Below are positions 1 through 8,216 of a stretch of DNA of 24,735 nucleotides, piece by piece. The position numbers were made by a program, and so were the translations under genes. How positions within the stretch are numbered: position 1 is the first letter of the stretch; the number at the start of each line of letters is the position of its first letter. This DNA is from an uncultured Clostridia bacterium (GTDB lineage: Bacteria; Bacillota; Clostridia; Peptostreptococcales; Anaerovoracaceae), in assembly GCA_938009115.1 (NCBI GenBank), contig CALLHZ010000097.1:1-24735 (forward strand), given 5' to 3'. The notes beneath the pieces were generated by a model. It saw only the letters and a program-made list of their open reading frames with translations, ran no database searches and was not told the origin of the DNA.

Positions 1-150
1 GATATACAATATGGCGTATTCGTTTTTTTCGACCAGCTTCTGCAAAGTTTCCCGCGCTTTTTCTAGGTCCTCGCAGGGAAATACGGAAAGGCCTACGGCG
101 AGAAAGCCTGAAACGCTTTGCTTGTCACCGATCACTCCGATCTTATACAT
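1..150 (-). CDS. ntpG: V-type ATPase subunit F, N-terminal part (runs off the window)
   Basis: Only the first 50 codons are inside the window; the reading frame is open to base 1. The protein begins MYKIGVIGDKQSVSGF, which matches the start of V/A-ATPase subunit F (E. hirae NtpG), the small Rossmann-like protein of the central rotor stalk that sits with subunit D inside the A3B3 head. The ATG at 148-150 lies inside the last codons of the subunit C gene, an 8 bp overlap (143-150). An AAGGAGG ribosome binding site is just upstream, within the 3' end of that gene. Placement after subunit C is the usual order, and subunits A, B and D would be expected beyond the left edge. The identification rests on the N-terminus plus context. 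Confidence 0.88.
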   Translation of the reverse strand, partial: MYKIGVIGDKQSVSGFLAVGLSVFPCEDLEKARETLQKLVEKNEYAILYI

Positions 151-1156
151 AGGTCCTCCTTATCCTGGCGTTCAGCTGATCGGCAGTCAGATCCTGCTCC
201 AGAGCAGCGATGATGATCCGCACCAGGCGGATCTCGCTTTCCTTGGCGATCAGGTAAGCCGCCGGAACTTCCAGCCCATAGGGGACATACTTGGCTCCGA
301 TGGCAAACTCCAGGATCGCATTGTCGCTCAGGCGTTCCAGTTCGGTAAACCGCCCGGTCTCCGAGAGCTGCGTGCCACCCTTGACCATCACTTCTTCGAA
401 AGTATGGTAGGGCAGCAGTTTTTCCGCAAAATGGATATAATCTTCGTCGAACCCATTGACAAAAAGGCTTTCGGGAATACTTCCGCCCGGCAGGAACACG
501 CGATTGAAAGCGACCCAGTCCCCTTTCATTTCCCGGATCCGGGCAAAGGTTTTCACGTTGATGGAATCGATCAGCAGCGTGGCATATTGTTCCAGGAATC
601 TGCATCCGGAAGCCTTGGCGACTGTCTTCATTTCCAGATAGCAGGCCCTGTCCAGAATAAAATCGATGTGCTGGGGATCCTTCGATTTTGCGAAGGCTTC
701 CAGCGCGTATTCGATGGCGCTTTTCATGGTAAAGGAAAGCGTCACAAAATCCCGCTCGCTCATGATGTGGGCCCACCGGTCCGAGGGAACAGTCCCCACA
801 TCCACCAGCGCGTCGGAGGGATCGGTCCCCGCCATTTCACCTTTGATCAACGCTTTGATGTTGTGATAGTCGTATACAAGAAGCAGCGTGTCCAGCGCCC
901 GGGGATCGGGCAGCAGGGAAATCACTTCCCGGTACGCGCCGGTAAGGGCCTGACTCAGCAAGTTGTCCAGCTGGCTCAGATCGCCGCCGCGGCAGGTGTC
1001 TTCCACGGGGTAGCCGTAATCGGCCAGAACGCGCACCGCTTCCTGGGGAGATTTGGCCGAGACCATCCTGGAGACGCCTTTCGCGTCCAAAAGAAACCGT
1101 TCCTTGCCCCGGATGCATGAGGATACAAATATGTAATCTTCTTTTTTATACTGCAA
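143..1156 (-). CDS. ntpC: V-type ATPase subunit C (vATP-synt_AC39 family)
   Basis: This 337-residue protein fits the AC39/subunit C family (subunit d in eukaryotes), the funnel-shaped cytoplasmic socket that couples the rotor stalk to the membrane K ring. It is soluble and largely alpha-helical, with no signal peptide or membrane segment. The start is a TTG codon at 1154-1156, supported by an AAAGGAG ribosome binding site eight bases upstream. No ATG of matching position exists, so ATG-only gene callers may shorten it. It lies 33 bp downstream of the subunit E gene and overlaps the start of the subunit F gene by 8 bp, consistent with one operon and coupled translation. Length is normal for the family. 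Confidence 0.9.
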   Translation of the reverse strand: MQYKKEDYIFVSSCIRGKERFLLDAKGVSRMVSAKSPQEAVRVLADYGYPVEDTCRGGDLSQLDNLLSQALTGAYREVISLLPDPRALDTLLLVYDYHNIKALIKGEMAGTDPSDALVDVGTVPSDRWAHIMSERDFVTLSFTMKSAIEYALEAFAKSKDPQHIDFILDRACYLEMKTVAKASGCRFLEQYATLLIDSINVKTFARIREMKGDWVAFNRVFLPGGSIPESLFVNGFDEDYIHFAEKLLPYHTFEEVMVKGGTQLSETGRFTELERLSDNAILEFAIGAKYVPYGLEVPAAYLIAKESEIRLVRIIIAALEQDLTADQLNARIRRTYV

Positions 1157-1189
1157 GATCTCGTCTCCTTTCCAAGAGGCGTCCGCAAG

Positions 1190-1765
1190 CTAGTCAAACA
1201 GCGCGGAGACCACTTCCGGCATTGCTTCTTCCCGCACGGAAGAGACCATCATTTCCAGGGTGGAGTCCAGTTCGATCCTGCCGATGCGCAGCACGAATCC
1301 GCCCGAAGCCGTTAGTGTATCCGAAGACAGCAAAAATTTCCCGCCTTCCTGGTTCACCATCGCCAGCAACTCTTCTCCGATGGCTTCGCGGTCCTTTTCG
1401 TTCAGAACGATCTCACCTTCCTGATAACTCATTTCCTTCAACTTATGGGCCAAAAGTTGAACATACTGGTCCCGGGGCAGATTTTTCAATTCCGCCAGAG
1501 CGTCTTTGAAGCATGCCGAGATCACTTCCTGCTTCGTGGCAAGATGCATTTTGCGGGCTTCCAGGTTAGCCATGGACTCTCTGCGGGACTTGACTCTCAT
1601 CGCGTCGCCGATGGCTTTCTCTTTTGCTTCCCGAACCTTGATATCGGCGATGCGCTGCGCCTCGTAAACTTTTCCACGGCTTTCCATTTTCGCCTTGTCA
1701 AAGATCCGTCTGGCATCCTGCTGGGCGCTCTCCAATATTTTCTCTTTTATCTGCTCAATGCTCAT
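1190..1765 (-). CDS. ntpE: V-type ATPase subunit E (peripheral stalk)
   Basis: A 191-residue protein of normal length for bacterial subunit E. The first 90 residues or so are a highly charged helix (MSIEQIKEKILESAQQDARR and onward) typical of the long coiled coil that pairs with the H/G subunit to form the peripheral stator stalk. The C-terminal half should be the mixed alpha/beta domain that grips the catalytic head. The ATG at 1763-1765 follows an AAGGATAAGG Shine-Dalgarno region. The gene is 16 bp after the K-subunit stop codon and 33 bp before subunit C, in conventional order. Identification comes from the coiled-coil pattern, length and operon position. Confidence 0.88.
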   Translation of the reverse strand: MSIEQIKEKILESAQQDARRIFDKAKMESRGKVYEAQRIADIKVREAKEKAIGDAMRVKSRRESMANLEARKMHLATKQEVISACFKDALAELKNLPRDQYVQLLAHKLKEMSYQEGEIVLNEKDREAIGEELLAMVNQEGGKFLLSSDTLTASGGFVLRIGRIELDSTLEMMVSSVREEAMPEVVSALFD

Positions 1766-1781
1766 TGCGCCTTATCCTTTA

Positions 1782-2267
1782 CTACAGTTGGATCGAGTTC
1801 AGCATCAGGAAGGAGATCAGCAGGCCCAGCACCGCATAGGTCTCTACCATGGCGGTGTAGACCATGCCCTTGGCCACTTCTTCGGGACGCTTGGAGATCA
1901 GCATGATCGCGGCAGCCGCGGCCTTGCCCTGGGATGAACCGCTCACGATGCCCACGAGACCCACCGGCACAGCCGACGCCATGATATACAGACCCTGCAC
2001 CATCGTCAGATCCAGAGGACCGCTTCCGCCCAAAAGGCCAACTTTATTCAAAATAACAAAAGCGATCAGCAGGCCGTAAATGCCCTGGGTGCCCGGAAGG
2101 GCCTGAAGCAGCAGCGCCTGACCGAACTTTTTAGGATCTTCGGATACGACGCCGGAAGCCGCCTGACCGGCGATACCGATCCCCATCGCGCTTCCGCAGC
2201 AGGCAAGCCCTGCTATCGCCGCGCCGACCATGGCAAAGAAAACGCCGTCAAAGGTAATAGCACTCAT
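1782..2267 (-). CDS. ntpK: V-type ATPase subunit K (membrane rotor proteolipid, predicted Na+-binding)
   Basis: This 161-residue, very hydrophobic protein is the duplicated-hairpin proteolipid (four membrane helices) that builds the rotating K ring. The ion-binding helices are clear: LPGTQG (residues 57-62), SSQGK (111-115) and MVETYAV (140-146). They correspond to the E. hirae NtpK Na+ ligands L61, T64, Q65, Q110 and E139; here these are L57, T60, Q61, Q113 and E142. All side-chain ligands are present, so sodium coupling is predicted; this is inferred by motif comparison. Only the second hairpin carries the ion-binding glutamate, as in NtpK. The ATG directly follows the TAA of subunit I, with a GGAGGAACTATAA ribosome binding region. 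Confidence 0.96.
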   Translation of the reverse strand: MSAITFDGVFFAMVGAAIAGLACCGSAMGIGIAGQAASGVVSEDPKKFGQALLLQALPGTQGIYGLLIAFVILNKVGLLGGSGPLDLTMVQGLYIMASAVPVGLVGIVSGSSQGKAAAAAIMLISKRPEEVAKGMVYTAMVETYAVLGLLISFLMLNSIQL

Positions 2268-4259
2268 TTATAGTTCCTCCTTCATGATACTAACGTATTT
2301 CGTATTTTCACAGAACGGGCGGAAGCTTTCTCCGCCGCTCTGGTAAAACCGTCCGAAAAATTCCACGTACTGAAGCCGGCACGAGTGGACAAAAGATCCC
2401 AGCGCGTTGATGGCAATGTTGTACGGGTGACCGATGCAAAAGGCCAGCAACATGATCACGGCCCCCAGAATACCGCTGCCGGCCAGTGTTCCCAGCGTAT
2501 TGAACACCGAAGAGATAACACCGGTGGCAAGGCCCAGGGCCAGGATCCTGGAGTAAGACAGGACGTCGGACAGGTACCCGGTGATCCCATACAGAGACCC
2601 GAGTCCGCCGGCGATCCTGCTGAGGATCCCCTTCTTTTCCCGTCCCGCAGTGGCTACGATGCCCAAGGCCGATGCGATGGCCAGCCATTTACAGACCGTT
2701 ACCAGTCCCGCCGGAAGCCCCTGGACCATTCCGCCGCCCAGATAGCCGATCAGACTCACGATCAGGATATACCAAAAGCCGGTATCGTACAACGCATCCA
2801 AAGGCTGTCCGTCCCGTATCGACATATAGGCCGATAAGCCCATGGCCAGAAAAACGTGGATCAGGCCCAGGATGAGCGAGAAGAACAGCAAGCGCATGGG
2901 TTCTTCGATAGGATTGAACCAGACCGTCGGAAAATTGACAGTTTGTCCGAAGAAATTCCTCGACACCTGCGTGATGATGTCTCCGAAAAAGCTTCCGAAC
3001 ATAATGCCCCAGAATGTAGTGGAAATGCCGCAGAGGAAGAACATGTCCACCAGCTGCTTGAGCATGCCTTCCAGTTGATATTTCTTCCGGAGCACATGAG
3101 TGCCCACCGTGATAATGATACCATAGGCAGCGTCTGACAACATCATGCCGAAAAACAACGCATAGAAAAACGAGAAGAACGGCGTGGCGTCGATGCCGCC
3201 GGAAGCCGGGAGAGAATACAGCTTGGTGACAGCCTCGAAGGGCTGAACCATTCCCTTGTTCAGGAGCAGGACCGGCGTTTCCTCTTCTGCGCCGGGCTCT
3301 GAAATTTCATAATAGCAGATCTTATCCTTCAGCAGCGCCTCCACCTTTTTTCTGGCGATCCTGGGGAACCAGCCTTCCAGGTAGCACGTGCTGTCCGTCA
3401 CGAGAAACTTGTCCCGAAGCGCAGCCCGCTCTTTGCGCATGCTGATCTCGTCATAATACATTTTAAGGGTGGGCTCAAAAGATTCAAAGGCGCGGACCTG
3501 GTCCACGATGGATTGCTTTTCTGTTTTGAGGGTTTCAAGATGCGTATCCAGCGTCTGGATCGCGTCTTGAACGGAACCGCTCTGGATCGGCAGCGAGATC
3601 CGGTTGAAACCAAGATCCCGAAGGGCATTCTGAACCTCTTCGGCCGCAGGCTCGTAGAATACGATGGAAATGTAGTGCTGTTCGTTGTCGCTGTGCACGA
3701 CTTCCGCATCAGCATAGCCGGTTTTCTCGGCTAATATTTTAAGGAAATCGGCAGAATCGTTGCTGCCGGGGATCACGCCCTGCCACACCTGGGTGGACTG
3801 GGTCTTGTAATCCTGGGCGGGAATGTCATAGTCCTGCCACGGCATAAGAGCTTGCCGGGCTGTAACGGCGCGGTTCTCACGCAGAAGCACATGATTGTAC
3901 CGCCGTGACAATTTCGTGACCCGCAGCATCTGACGGCGAATTTCGTATTCGTATTCCAGCGTGGAGTCGAAATCCCGTTCGCTGATCCGTGTCCGCTCCC
4001 GAATGAGCGGCGGCTTCCGGTCGATAAAACGATCCAGCAGGATCAGCGCGTTTTCTATCCGATCCAGCTCGCTGTCCCATTTGCTGACCCATTTGCATGC
4101 GTCATCCTTGCGGAGCAGTCCATTCCATTTTTCATCGCAGACCTTACTGTCCTGGGCATTCACCTGTACCACGCCCAAACGCATCAGAGCCTCGATCAGC
4201 GCGTCCTGTTCCCGGGAAAGACCGATGACGGCAAGCTTGTCCATTTTCGCAATAGCCAC
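2268..4259 (-). CDS. ntpI: V-type ATPase subunit I (116 kDa/subunit a family)
   Basis: A 663-residue membrane stator subunit. Roughly the first 340 residues are a soluble alpha/beta and coiled-coil arm; the rest contains seven to eight membrane helices starting near FFSFFYALFFGMM. It forms the two half-channels for the ion against the K ring. The essential arginine of the family is visible in VLSYSRILALGLATG (R571). A second conserved arginine is in HSCRLQYVEFF (R628). The start is probably a GTG at 4257-4259, directly after the TAG of the preceding gene; an internal ATG five codons later (4244) is an alternative with AGGTGG upstream. The last codon is followed at once by the subunit K start. 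Confidence 0.95.
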   Translation of the reverse strand: MAIAKMDKLAVIGLSREQDALIEALMRLGVVQVNAQDSKVCDEKWNGLLRKDDACKWVSKWDSELDRIENALILLDRFIDRKPPLIRERTRISERDFDSTLEYEYEIRRQMLRVTKLSRRYNHVLLRENRAVTARQALMPWQDYDIPAQDYKTQSTQVWQGVIPGSNDSADFLKILAEKTGYADAEVVHSDNEQHYISIVFYEPAAEEVQNALRDLGFNRISLPIQSGSVQDAIQTLDTHLETLKTEKQSIVDQVRAFESFEPTLKMYYDEISMRKERAALRDKFLVTDSTCYLEGWFPRIARKKVEALLKDKICYYEISEPGAEEETPVLLLNKGMVQPFEAVTKLYSLPASGGIDATPFFSFFYALFFGMMLSDAAYGIIITVGTHVLRKKYQLEGMLKQLVDMFFLCGISTTFWGIMFGSFFGDIITQVSRNFFGQTVNFPTVWFNPIEEPMRLLFFSLILGLIHVFLAMGLSAYMSIRDGQPLDALYDTGFWYILIVSLIGYLGGGMVQGLPAGLVTVCKWLAIASALGIVATAGREKKGILSRIAGGLGSLYGITGYLSDVLSYSRILALGLATGVISSVFNTLGTLAGSGILGAVIMLLAFCIGHPYNIAINALGSFVHSCRLQYVEFFGRFYQSGGESFRPFCENTKYVSIMKEEL

Positions 4260-4571
4260 CTATTTCACGATCCTTTCCATGATGACGGCAATCGCTTTTG
4301 CCTTTTTCTTTTCTGCTCTTGCCTGAAGCAGCTCACAGTCCTTTTCCGCATTCAGCAAGATGCTGTTGTAAATGATCTTTGCCTCGGATTCGGCCTTGGC
4401 CAGCTTGTCCCGGAAAATGTCGGACACCTGATCCTCGGCCCTGGCGGCCACATCGATCACATCCTGCCGTGCATCTTCCATGAGCTTTTTTGCTTCTTCT
4501 GTGGCATTGGCGCGGATCTTCTGCGCTTCCGCCTCAACTTCCCTGATCTCCAAAACTTTTTCTATCGCCAA
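4260..4571 (-). CDS. ntpF: V-type ATPase peripheral-stalk subunit (subunit H/G, NtpF-like)
   Basis: With the start chosen here the product is 103 residues, nearly all one charged alpha helix rich in Ala, Glu, Lys and Arg (EAEAQKIRANATEEAKKL), as expected for the coiled-coil partner of subunit E in the stator stalk. I prefer the TTG at 4569-4571: an AAAGGAGGAG ribosome binding site lies just upstream, while an in-frame GTG at 4617-4619 would add 16 residues without a good site and would put that motif inside the gene. It is the first gene of the ATPase operon, with a promoter at 4688-4716, and it abuts subunit I. Assignment relies on coiled-coil character, size and operon position, since this family is poorly conserved. 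Confidence 0.82.
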   Translation of the reverse strand: MAIEKVLEIREVEAEAQKIRANATEEAKKLMEDARQDVIDVAARAEDQVSDIFRDKLAKAESEAKIIYNSILLNAEKDCELLQARAEKKKAKAIAVIMERIVK

Positions 4572-4591
4572 TCGGATCTCCTCCTTTGCGC

Positions 4592-4653
4592 CCGAAAAAT
4601 AAAACAGGAGCGGACCCACTTTCGCTTGCGCCTCGTCGGTTTCTTCCTGTTCT
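4592..4653 (-). promoter_or_regulatory. Possible attenuator hairpin in the V-ATPase leader
   Basis: In transcript sense, AGAACAGGA (4653-4645) can pair over nine bases, with one G-U, with TCCTGTTTT (4609-4601). A run TTATTTTT follows, just before the ribosome binding site of the first ATPase gene. The loop is long (about 35 nt) and would need internal pairing, so this is only a weak terminator or attenuator candidate. Confidence 0.25.
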
Positions 4654-4687
4654 GTTTTGCCTCCAGACTTGTGTCACTTTTGTGAAA

Positions 4688-4716
4688 ATTATAGCAAGAA
4701 TGCCCGGAGGTTGCAA
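4688..4716 (-). promoter_or_regulatory. Promoter of the V-ATPase operon
   Basis: On the minus strand a -35 box TTGCAA (4711-4716), a 17 bp spacer and a perfect -10 box TATAAT (4688-4693) form a strong sigma-A-type promoter. Transcription should begin near 4681, giving a leader of about 110 nt before the TTG start of the first ATPase gene. Confidence 0.85.
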
Positions 4717-4819
4717 GAAAACAAGCCCTCATTCCGAAATTCCGATGATATTCCGCTCATATCAAGGCATTTCGAAACGATCGAAAAGAAATGGTCCAAG
4801 GGGTGGGGATTTTCTTTTG

Positions 4820-4844
4820 TAATCTGCCGTAAAACCGCAGATTA
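4820..4844 (-). terminator. Hairpin after the PhzF-family gene (weak terminator candidate)
   Basis: An 8 bp inverted repeat (TAATCTGC ... GCAGATTA) with a 9 nt loop begins a few bases past the stop codon of the PhzF-family gene. No U-rich tract follows on either strand, so it may stabilise the mRNA 3' end rather than terminate transcription. Confidence 0.35.
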
Positions 4845-4846
4845 TC

Positions 4847-5728
4847 CTATATGAAAATATCGCCCTCCGCCAGGATCGCCGCCTTTCCGCCGATCCGGAT
4901 CCGAATGCCTTCGGGGGTTTTGCCAAGGCAGCTGGTGATCTTCGAGGGTCTGTCCATGGCTTCCCCCTGAATGAAGAGGTTTTCTGTATCGGAACGGATC
5001 AATCCCCGCAAGTACAGGTAATAAGTCAGGGCACCGTTGGAAGTCCCCGTGGCAGCTTCTTCGTCGATATCGTACAGCGGCGCAAAATTTCTGCAATGCA
5101 CAGCGCCGGTACCGTCGGGAGGGGTGAAAGCGTGAACGCCGGTGACGCCGTAGGCCTCCGACAATGCGGAGAGAGCCGGAAAATCCGGTCGGATCGCAGC
5201 CAGTGCCGCCTCATCCCTTACTGCCATCATGATGTCGGTGAGGCCTGTGGACACCAGTTCAGGATACAGCGTTTCGCCGCCGACAACGGGAACTTCCGCA
5301 GACACGCCCATGATGCCGTAGAGTTCTTCCAGCTTTTCCGGCTGATCGATGCGGCCAAAGGTTTTTGCTTCACCCATATCCATGAGGACCGAATCTCCGG
5401 ACACCTGGATCTCCAGATCCCCGGCCAAGGTGCGAGCGACGCAGGGCTTCCCCTCCGCGATCAAACCTTCTTTTTTCAGCACATAAAATGAAGCGATGGT
5501 GGCATGTCCGCACAGATCCACTTCCGCCGCCGGTGTAAAGTACCGGAGATGAAAGCGGTTCTCTCCCAGTATCCGTATAAAAGCGGTCTCGGAATATCTC
5601 AACTCCGCAGCTGTCTTCCGCATCGTCCCGGCAGGCGGGAAATCCTGCTCCCCGGGGATCAGCACCACGCCGGCGGGGTTGCCGCCGAAGAGCTGGTCGG
5701 TGAACGCATCCGCAATAAAAAATTTCAT
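4847..5728 (-). CDS. PhzF family isomerase/epimerase-like protein
   Basis: A 293-residue protein of the PhzF family (diaminopimelate-epimerase-like fold). Family motifs are visible: FGGNPAG near the N-terminus (14-20), the catalytic glutamate in YSETAF (E47), DLCGHATIAS in the first lobe, and EEAATGTSNGAL in the second lobe. Size is typical. PhzF itself isomerises a phenazine precursor, but most relatives have unknown substrates and there are no other phenazine genes here, so the substrate is unknown. The ATG at 5726-5728 has an AAGGAGGAG site upstream; a longer in-frame reading runs back into the MATE gene and is not likely. It lies 11 bp after the MATE stop and is the last gene of the run. 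Confidence 0.9.
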   Translation of the reverse strand: MKFFIADAFTDQLFGGNPAGVVLIPGEQDFPPAGTMRKTAAELRYSETAFIRILGENRFHLRYFTPAAEVDLCGHATIASFYVLKKEGLIAEGKPCVARTLAGDLEIQVSGDSVLMDMGEAKTFGRIDQPEKLEELYGIMGVSAEVPVVGGETLYPELVSTGLTDIMMAVRDEAALAAIRPDFPALSALSEAYGVTGVHAFTPPDGTGAVHCRNFAPLYDIDEEAATGTSNGALTYYLYLRGLIRSDTENLFIQGEAMDRPSKITSCLGKTPEGIRIRIGGKAAILAEGDIFI

Positions 5729-5739
5729 GATTCTCCTCC

Positions 5740-7101
5740 TTACTCCATTCCCTGGATCATATTTTTGAGCCATTTTCCTGAACGGTAACGCTTTTGCAGG
5801 ATCAGTGACTTGACAAGACTCTCTGCCTGTACCAGGAGCACCACGGCATACACCGGCAAATGAAAATACAATGCACCCAGAAACGCCAGGGGAACACCGA
5901 TGAGCCACATGGTCCCGACTTCGCAGAACATGGCAAATTTAGTATCTCCGCCGGAACGCAGCGTACCGGTGATGTGGATCACGATGAACATCGTCAGCGG
6001 CAGGAACAGCCCTTTGACCAGAATCACCCTCGTGGCCAGAAAAATTCCCCGGTCAGACAAATCAAACAGACTCAGGATCGGCCCGGACAGCAGGATCACC
6101 AGCACGCCGAAAAGGGCGCCCACAAAAATGCCCACACGGATCAGCTTCTGCGCCAAGGCCCTTGCGCCTTCCGTGTCTCCGCGTCCCAGCCGTTCACCCA
6201 CGAGAATAAGGGCAGCATCTCCTACGCTGAAAGCAGCATAGGCAAAAAGGTTCATAATGGTGCTGGATGCCTGGACCGCCGCATAAGAAGTAATGCCAAG
6301 GCGACCATAAGCTGCGTTGTAGGCTGCGTCGGCAGCGCCCCACAAACCCTCGTTGACGGTGGTGGGCGTCGCATTGCGAAAAACTCTTCGGACAAACTCC
6401 ATATTATAGGAAAAGAACTCTTTCACTTTGCCCGACAGGATATTCTTGCGGGAGAGAATGATCGCCACCATCAGACCGCACTCGGCCGCTCTGGCGATCA
6501 TCGTGGCCAGGGCGGCTCCGCTGATGCCCATGGCCGGAAATCCAAAGTGGCCAAAAATCAAAAGGTAATTCAACACCGTATTGAGACCGAACGCGAAGGA
6601 AGATACATACAGCGGGATCTTCGTCTGCTGTGTGGCCCGAAACGTTCCCGACAAAGGCTGCGTCACAGCAAGGAACAAAAAGCCGGGGGCGGCCATGCGC
6701 ACATACCGGCTGCCTGCTTCCACCGCTTCCGGGATATCGGTAAAGATACGTAAAACAAATTCGGGGGCCGCCACAGCCACGACAAAGAACGCGGCGCTTA
6801 CCGCCAGGCAGGCTGTAATGCCCAGACCGGCCACTTTGCGGATGCTGGACACATCGCGGACGCCCCAGAACTGTGTGGTGAACGTGGAACAGCCCGTGCA
6901 AAAGCCAAAAAGGACCATCCACTGCAAGTGAAAGATCTGGATGGCCAGGCCCACGCTGGTGAGCGCGCTTTCTCCAAGCTGCCCCACCATCAAATTGTCC
7001 ACCAGTGTTAGCGAGGAAGAAATCAGACTTTGCAGGGCAATGGGAAGGGCAACTGCTGCCAGCGTTTTGTAAAAATCTTTTTCTTGGCGCAGTCGGTTCA
7101 T
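5740..7101 (-). CDS. MATE family multidrug/metabolite exporter
   Basis: A 453-residue polytopic membrane protein with about twelve membrane helices in two homologous halves, typical in length for the MATE (NorM/DinF-like) family of Na+ or H+ coupled exporters. The N-terminal motif ALPIALQSLISSSLTLVDNL and the helix containing VGQLGESALTSVGLA are characteristic. The ATG at 7099-7101 overlaps the stop of the epimerase gene upstream by 4 bp (ATGA). A PhzF-family enzyme follows 11 bp downstream, so the two may be made together. Whether it exports a drug, an envelope precursor or the product of the PhzF-like enzyme cannot be told from sequence. Confidence 0.92.
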   Translation of the reverse strand: MNRLRQEKDFYKTLAAVALPIALQSLISSSLTLVDNLMVGQLGESALTSVGLAIQIFHLQWMVLFGFCTGCSTFTTQFWGVRDVSSIRKVAGLGITACLAVSAAFFVVAVAAPEFVLRIFTDIPEAVEAGSRYVRMAAPGFLFLAVTQPLSGTFRATQQTKIPLYVSSFAFGLNTVLNYLLIFGHFGFPAMGISGAALATMIARAAECGLMVAIILSRKNILSGKVKEFFSYNMEFVRRVFRNATPTTVNEGLWGAADAAYNAAYGRLGITSYAAVQASSTIMNLFAYAAFSVGDAALILVGERLGRGDTEGARALAQKLIRVGIFVGALFGVLVILLSGPILSLFDLSDRGIFLATRVILVKGLFLPLTMFIVIHITGTLRSGGDTKFAMFCEVGTMWLIGVPLAFLGALYFHLPVYAVVLLVQAESLVKSLILQKRYRSGKWLKNMIQGME

Positions 7102-8216
7102 CGGATTTCGGGTTTGTCCTCCCTGAGGATATCGATGATGCGGCGGCAGGCTTTTCCGTCCCCGTAGGGATTGACCGCTCTGGCCATCGCCTGGTATGCG
7201 GAGGTGTCGGTCAGAAGGGTCCGCGTCATGCCGTAGATCGTTTCTTTTTCTACGCCGGCCAGCTTCACGGTGCCCGCTTCCACCGCTTCGGGGCGCTCCG
7301 TCTCCCTGCGCACGACCAGAACAGGCTTGCCCAGGGCCGGCGCTTCCTCCTGCATGCCGCCGGAATCGGTGATGATCAGATAGGATCCTGCCATCAGGCG
7401 AACAAAAGGCTGGTATGTCAGGGGTGATATCAAGTGCACATTGGGGATCTCCCCCAGATTGCGCTTTGCGGATTCCCTGACTTTGGGATTCAGATGCACC
7501 GGATACACGACCTCCACATCGGGGAATTCCCGGGCGATCTGCCCGATGGCGCCGAAGATGTTGTCCATGTATTCGCCCAGATTTTCCCGTCGATGACAGG
7601 TAACGGTAATCACTCTTCGATTCGCAAAATCGATTTTCGAAAGCACCTCATCCTGGAATTCATAAGGCTTTCCGGCGACCTGAAGCAAGGCGTCGATCAC
7701 CGTGTTGCCCGTCACATGGATCCTTTCTGAAGGGATCCCTTCTCTCAGCAGATTTTCCCGGTTGCGCTCCGTGGGCGCAAAATGAAGATCAGCGATGTGC
7801 CCTGTCAGGACCCGGTTCATCTCTTCGGGGAACGGAGAGTATCTGCAGTGGGTGCGAAGACCGGCTTCCACATGGCCCACAGGGATCTGGCGGTAAAAGC
7901 AGGCCAGCGCGGTGGCAAAGGTCGTGGAGGTGTCGCCGTGGACCAGCACCCGGTCCGGCTTTTCCTTCTCCAGGATCTTTTCCATGCCGCACAGCACATG
8001 GGAGGTGATCATGGAAATCGTTTGGTCGGGCTGCATGATGTCCAGATCGTACCTGGGCTGCAGCTCAAACAGCTCCAAAACCTGATCCAGCATGCTGCGG
8101 TGCTGCGCTGTAACGCACAGGACGGATTCGATGCCGCTTTCAGCCTCGAGAGCTTTGACCAGGGGCGCCATTTTGATGGCTTCGGGCCTTGTGCCGAACA
8201 CCGTCATGATCTTCAT
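7098..8216 (-). CDS. wecB: UDP-N-acetylglucosamine 2-epimerase (non-hydrolysing)
   Basis: A 372-residue enzyme (WecB/MnaA) that interconverts UDP-GlcNAc and UDP-ManNAc in the cytoplasm for wall teichoic acid linkage units or other surface polymers. Motifs are complete: GTRPEAIKM at 8-16, D95 in HGDTST, E117 in VEAGLRT, E131 in FPEEMNR, H208 in CHRREN, and the UDP-binding TDSGGMQEEA and RRETERPE segments. The start is the ATG at 8214-8216, with an AGGAGG site upstream and a 4 bp ATGA overlap with the preceding glycosyltransferase gene. A longer in-frame reading into that gene is a shadow. Pairing with a TagO/WecA homologue immediately upstream supports a joint role in starting a lipid-linked glycan. 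Confidence 0.96.
   Translation of the reverse strand: MKIMTVFGTRPEAIKMAPLVKALEAESGIESVLCVTAQHRSMLDQVLELFELQPRYDLDIMQPDQTISMITSHVLCGMEKILEKEKPDRVLVHGDTSTTFATALACFYRQIPVGHVEAGLRTHCRYSPFPEEMNRVLTGHIADLHFAPTERNRENLLREGIPSERIHVTGNTVIDALLQVAGKPYEFQDEVLSKIDFANRRVITVTCHRRENLGEYMDNIFGAIGQIAREFPDVEVVYPVHLNPKVRESAKRNLGEIPNVHLISPLTYQPFVRLMAGSYLIITDSGGMQEEAPALGKPVLVVRRETERPEAVEAGTVKLAGVEKETIYGMTRTLLTDTSAYQAMARAVNPYGDGKACRRIIDILREDKPEIR

Noticed and set aside
11..1120. Plus-strand open frame opposite the V-ATPase subunit C gene
   Set aside because: The minus-strand subunit C is well supported by family match, ribosome binding site and operon order.
5860..6753. Plus-strand open frame of about 297 codons opposite the MATE gene
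   Set aside because: Very polar, Gln/His/Arg-rich translation typical of the reverse of a membrane protein gene; no start signals.
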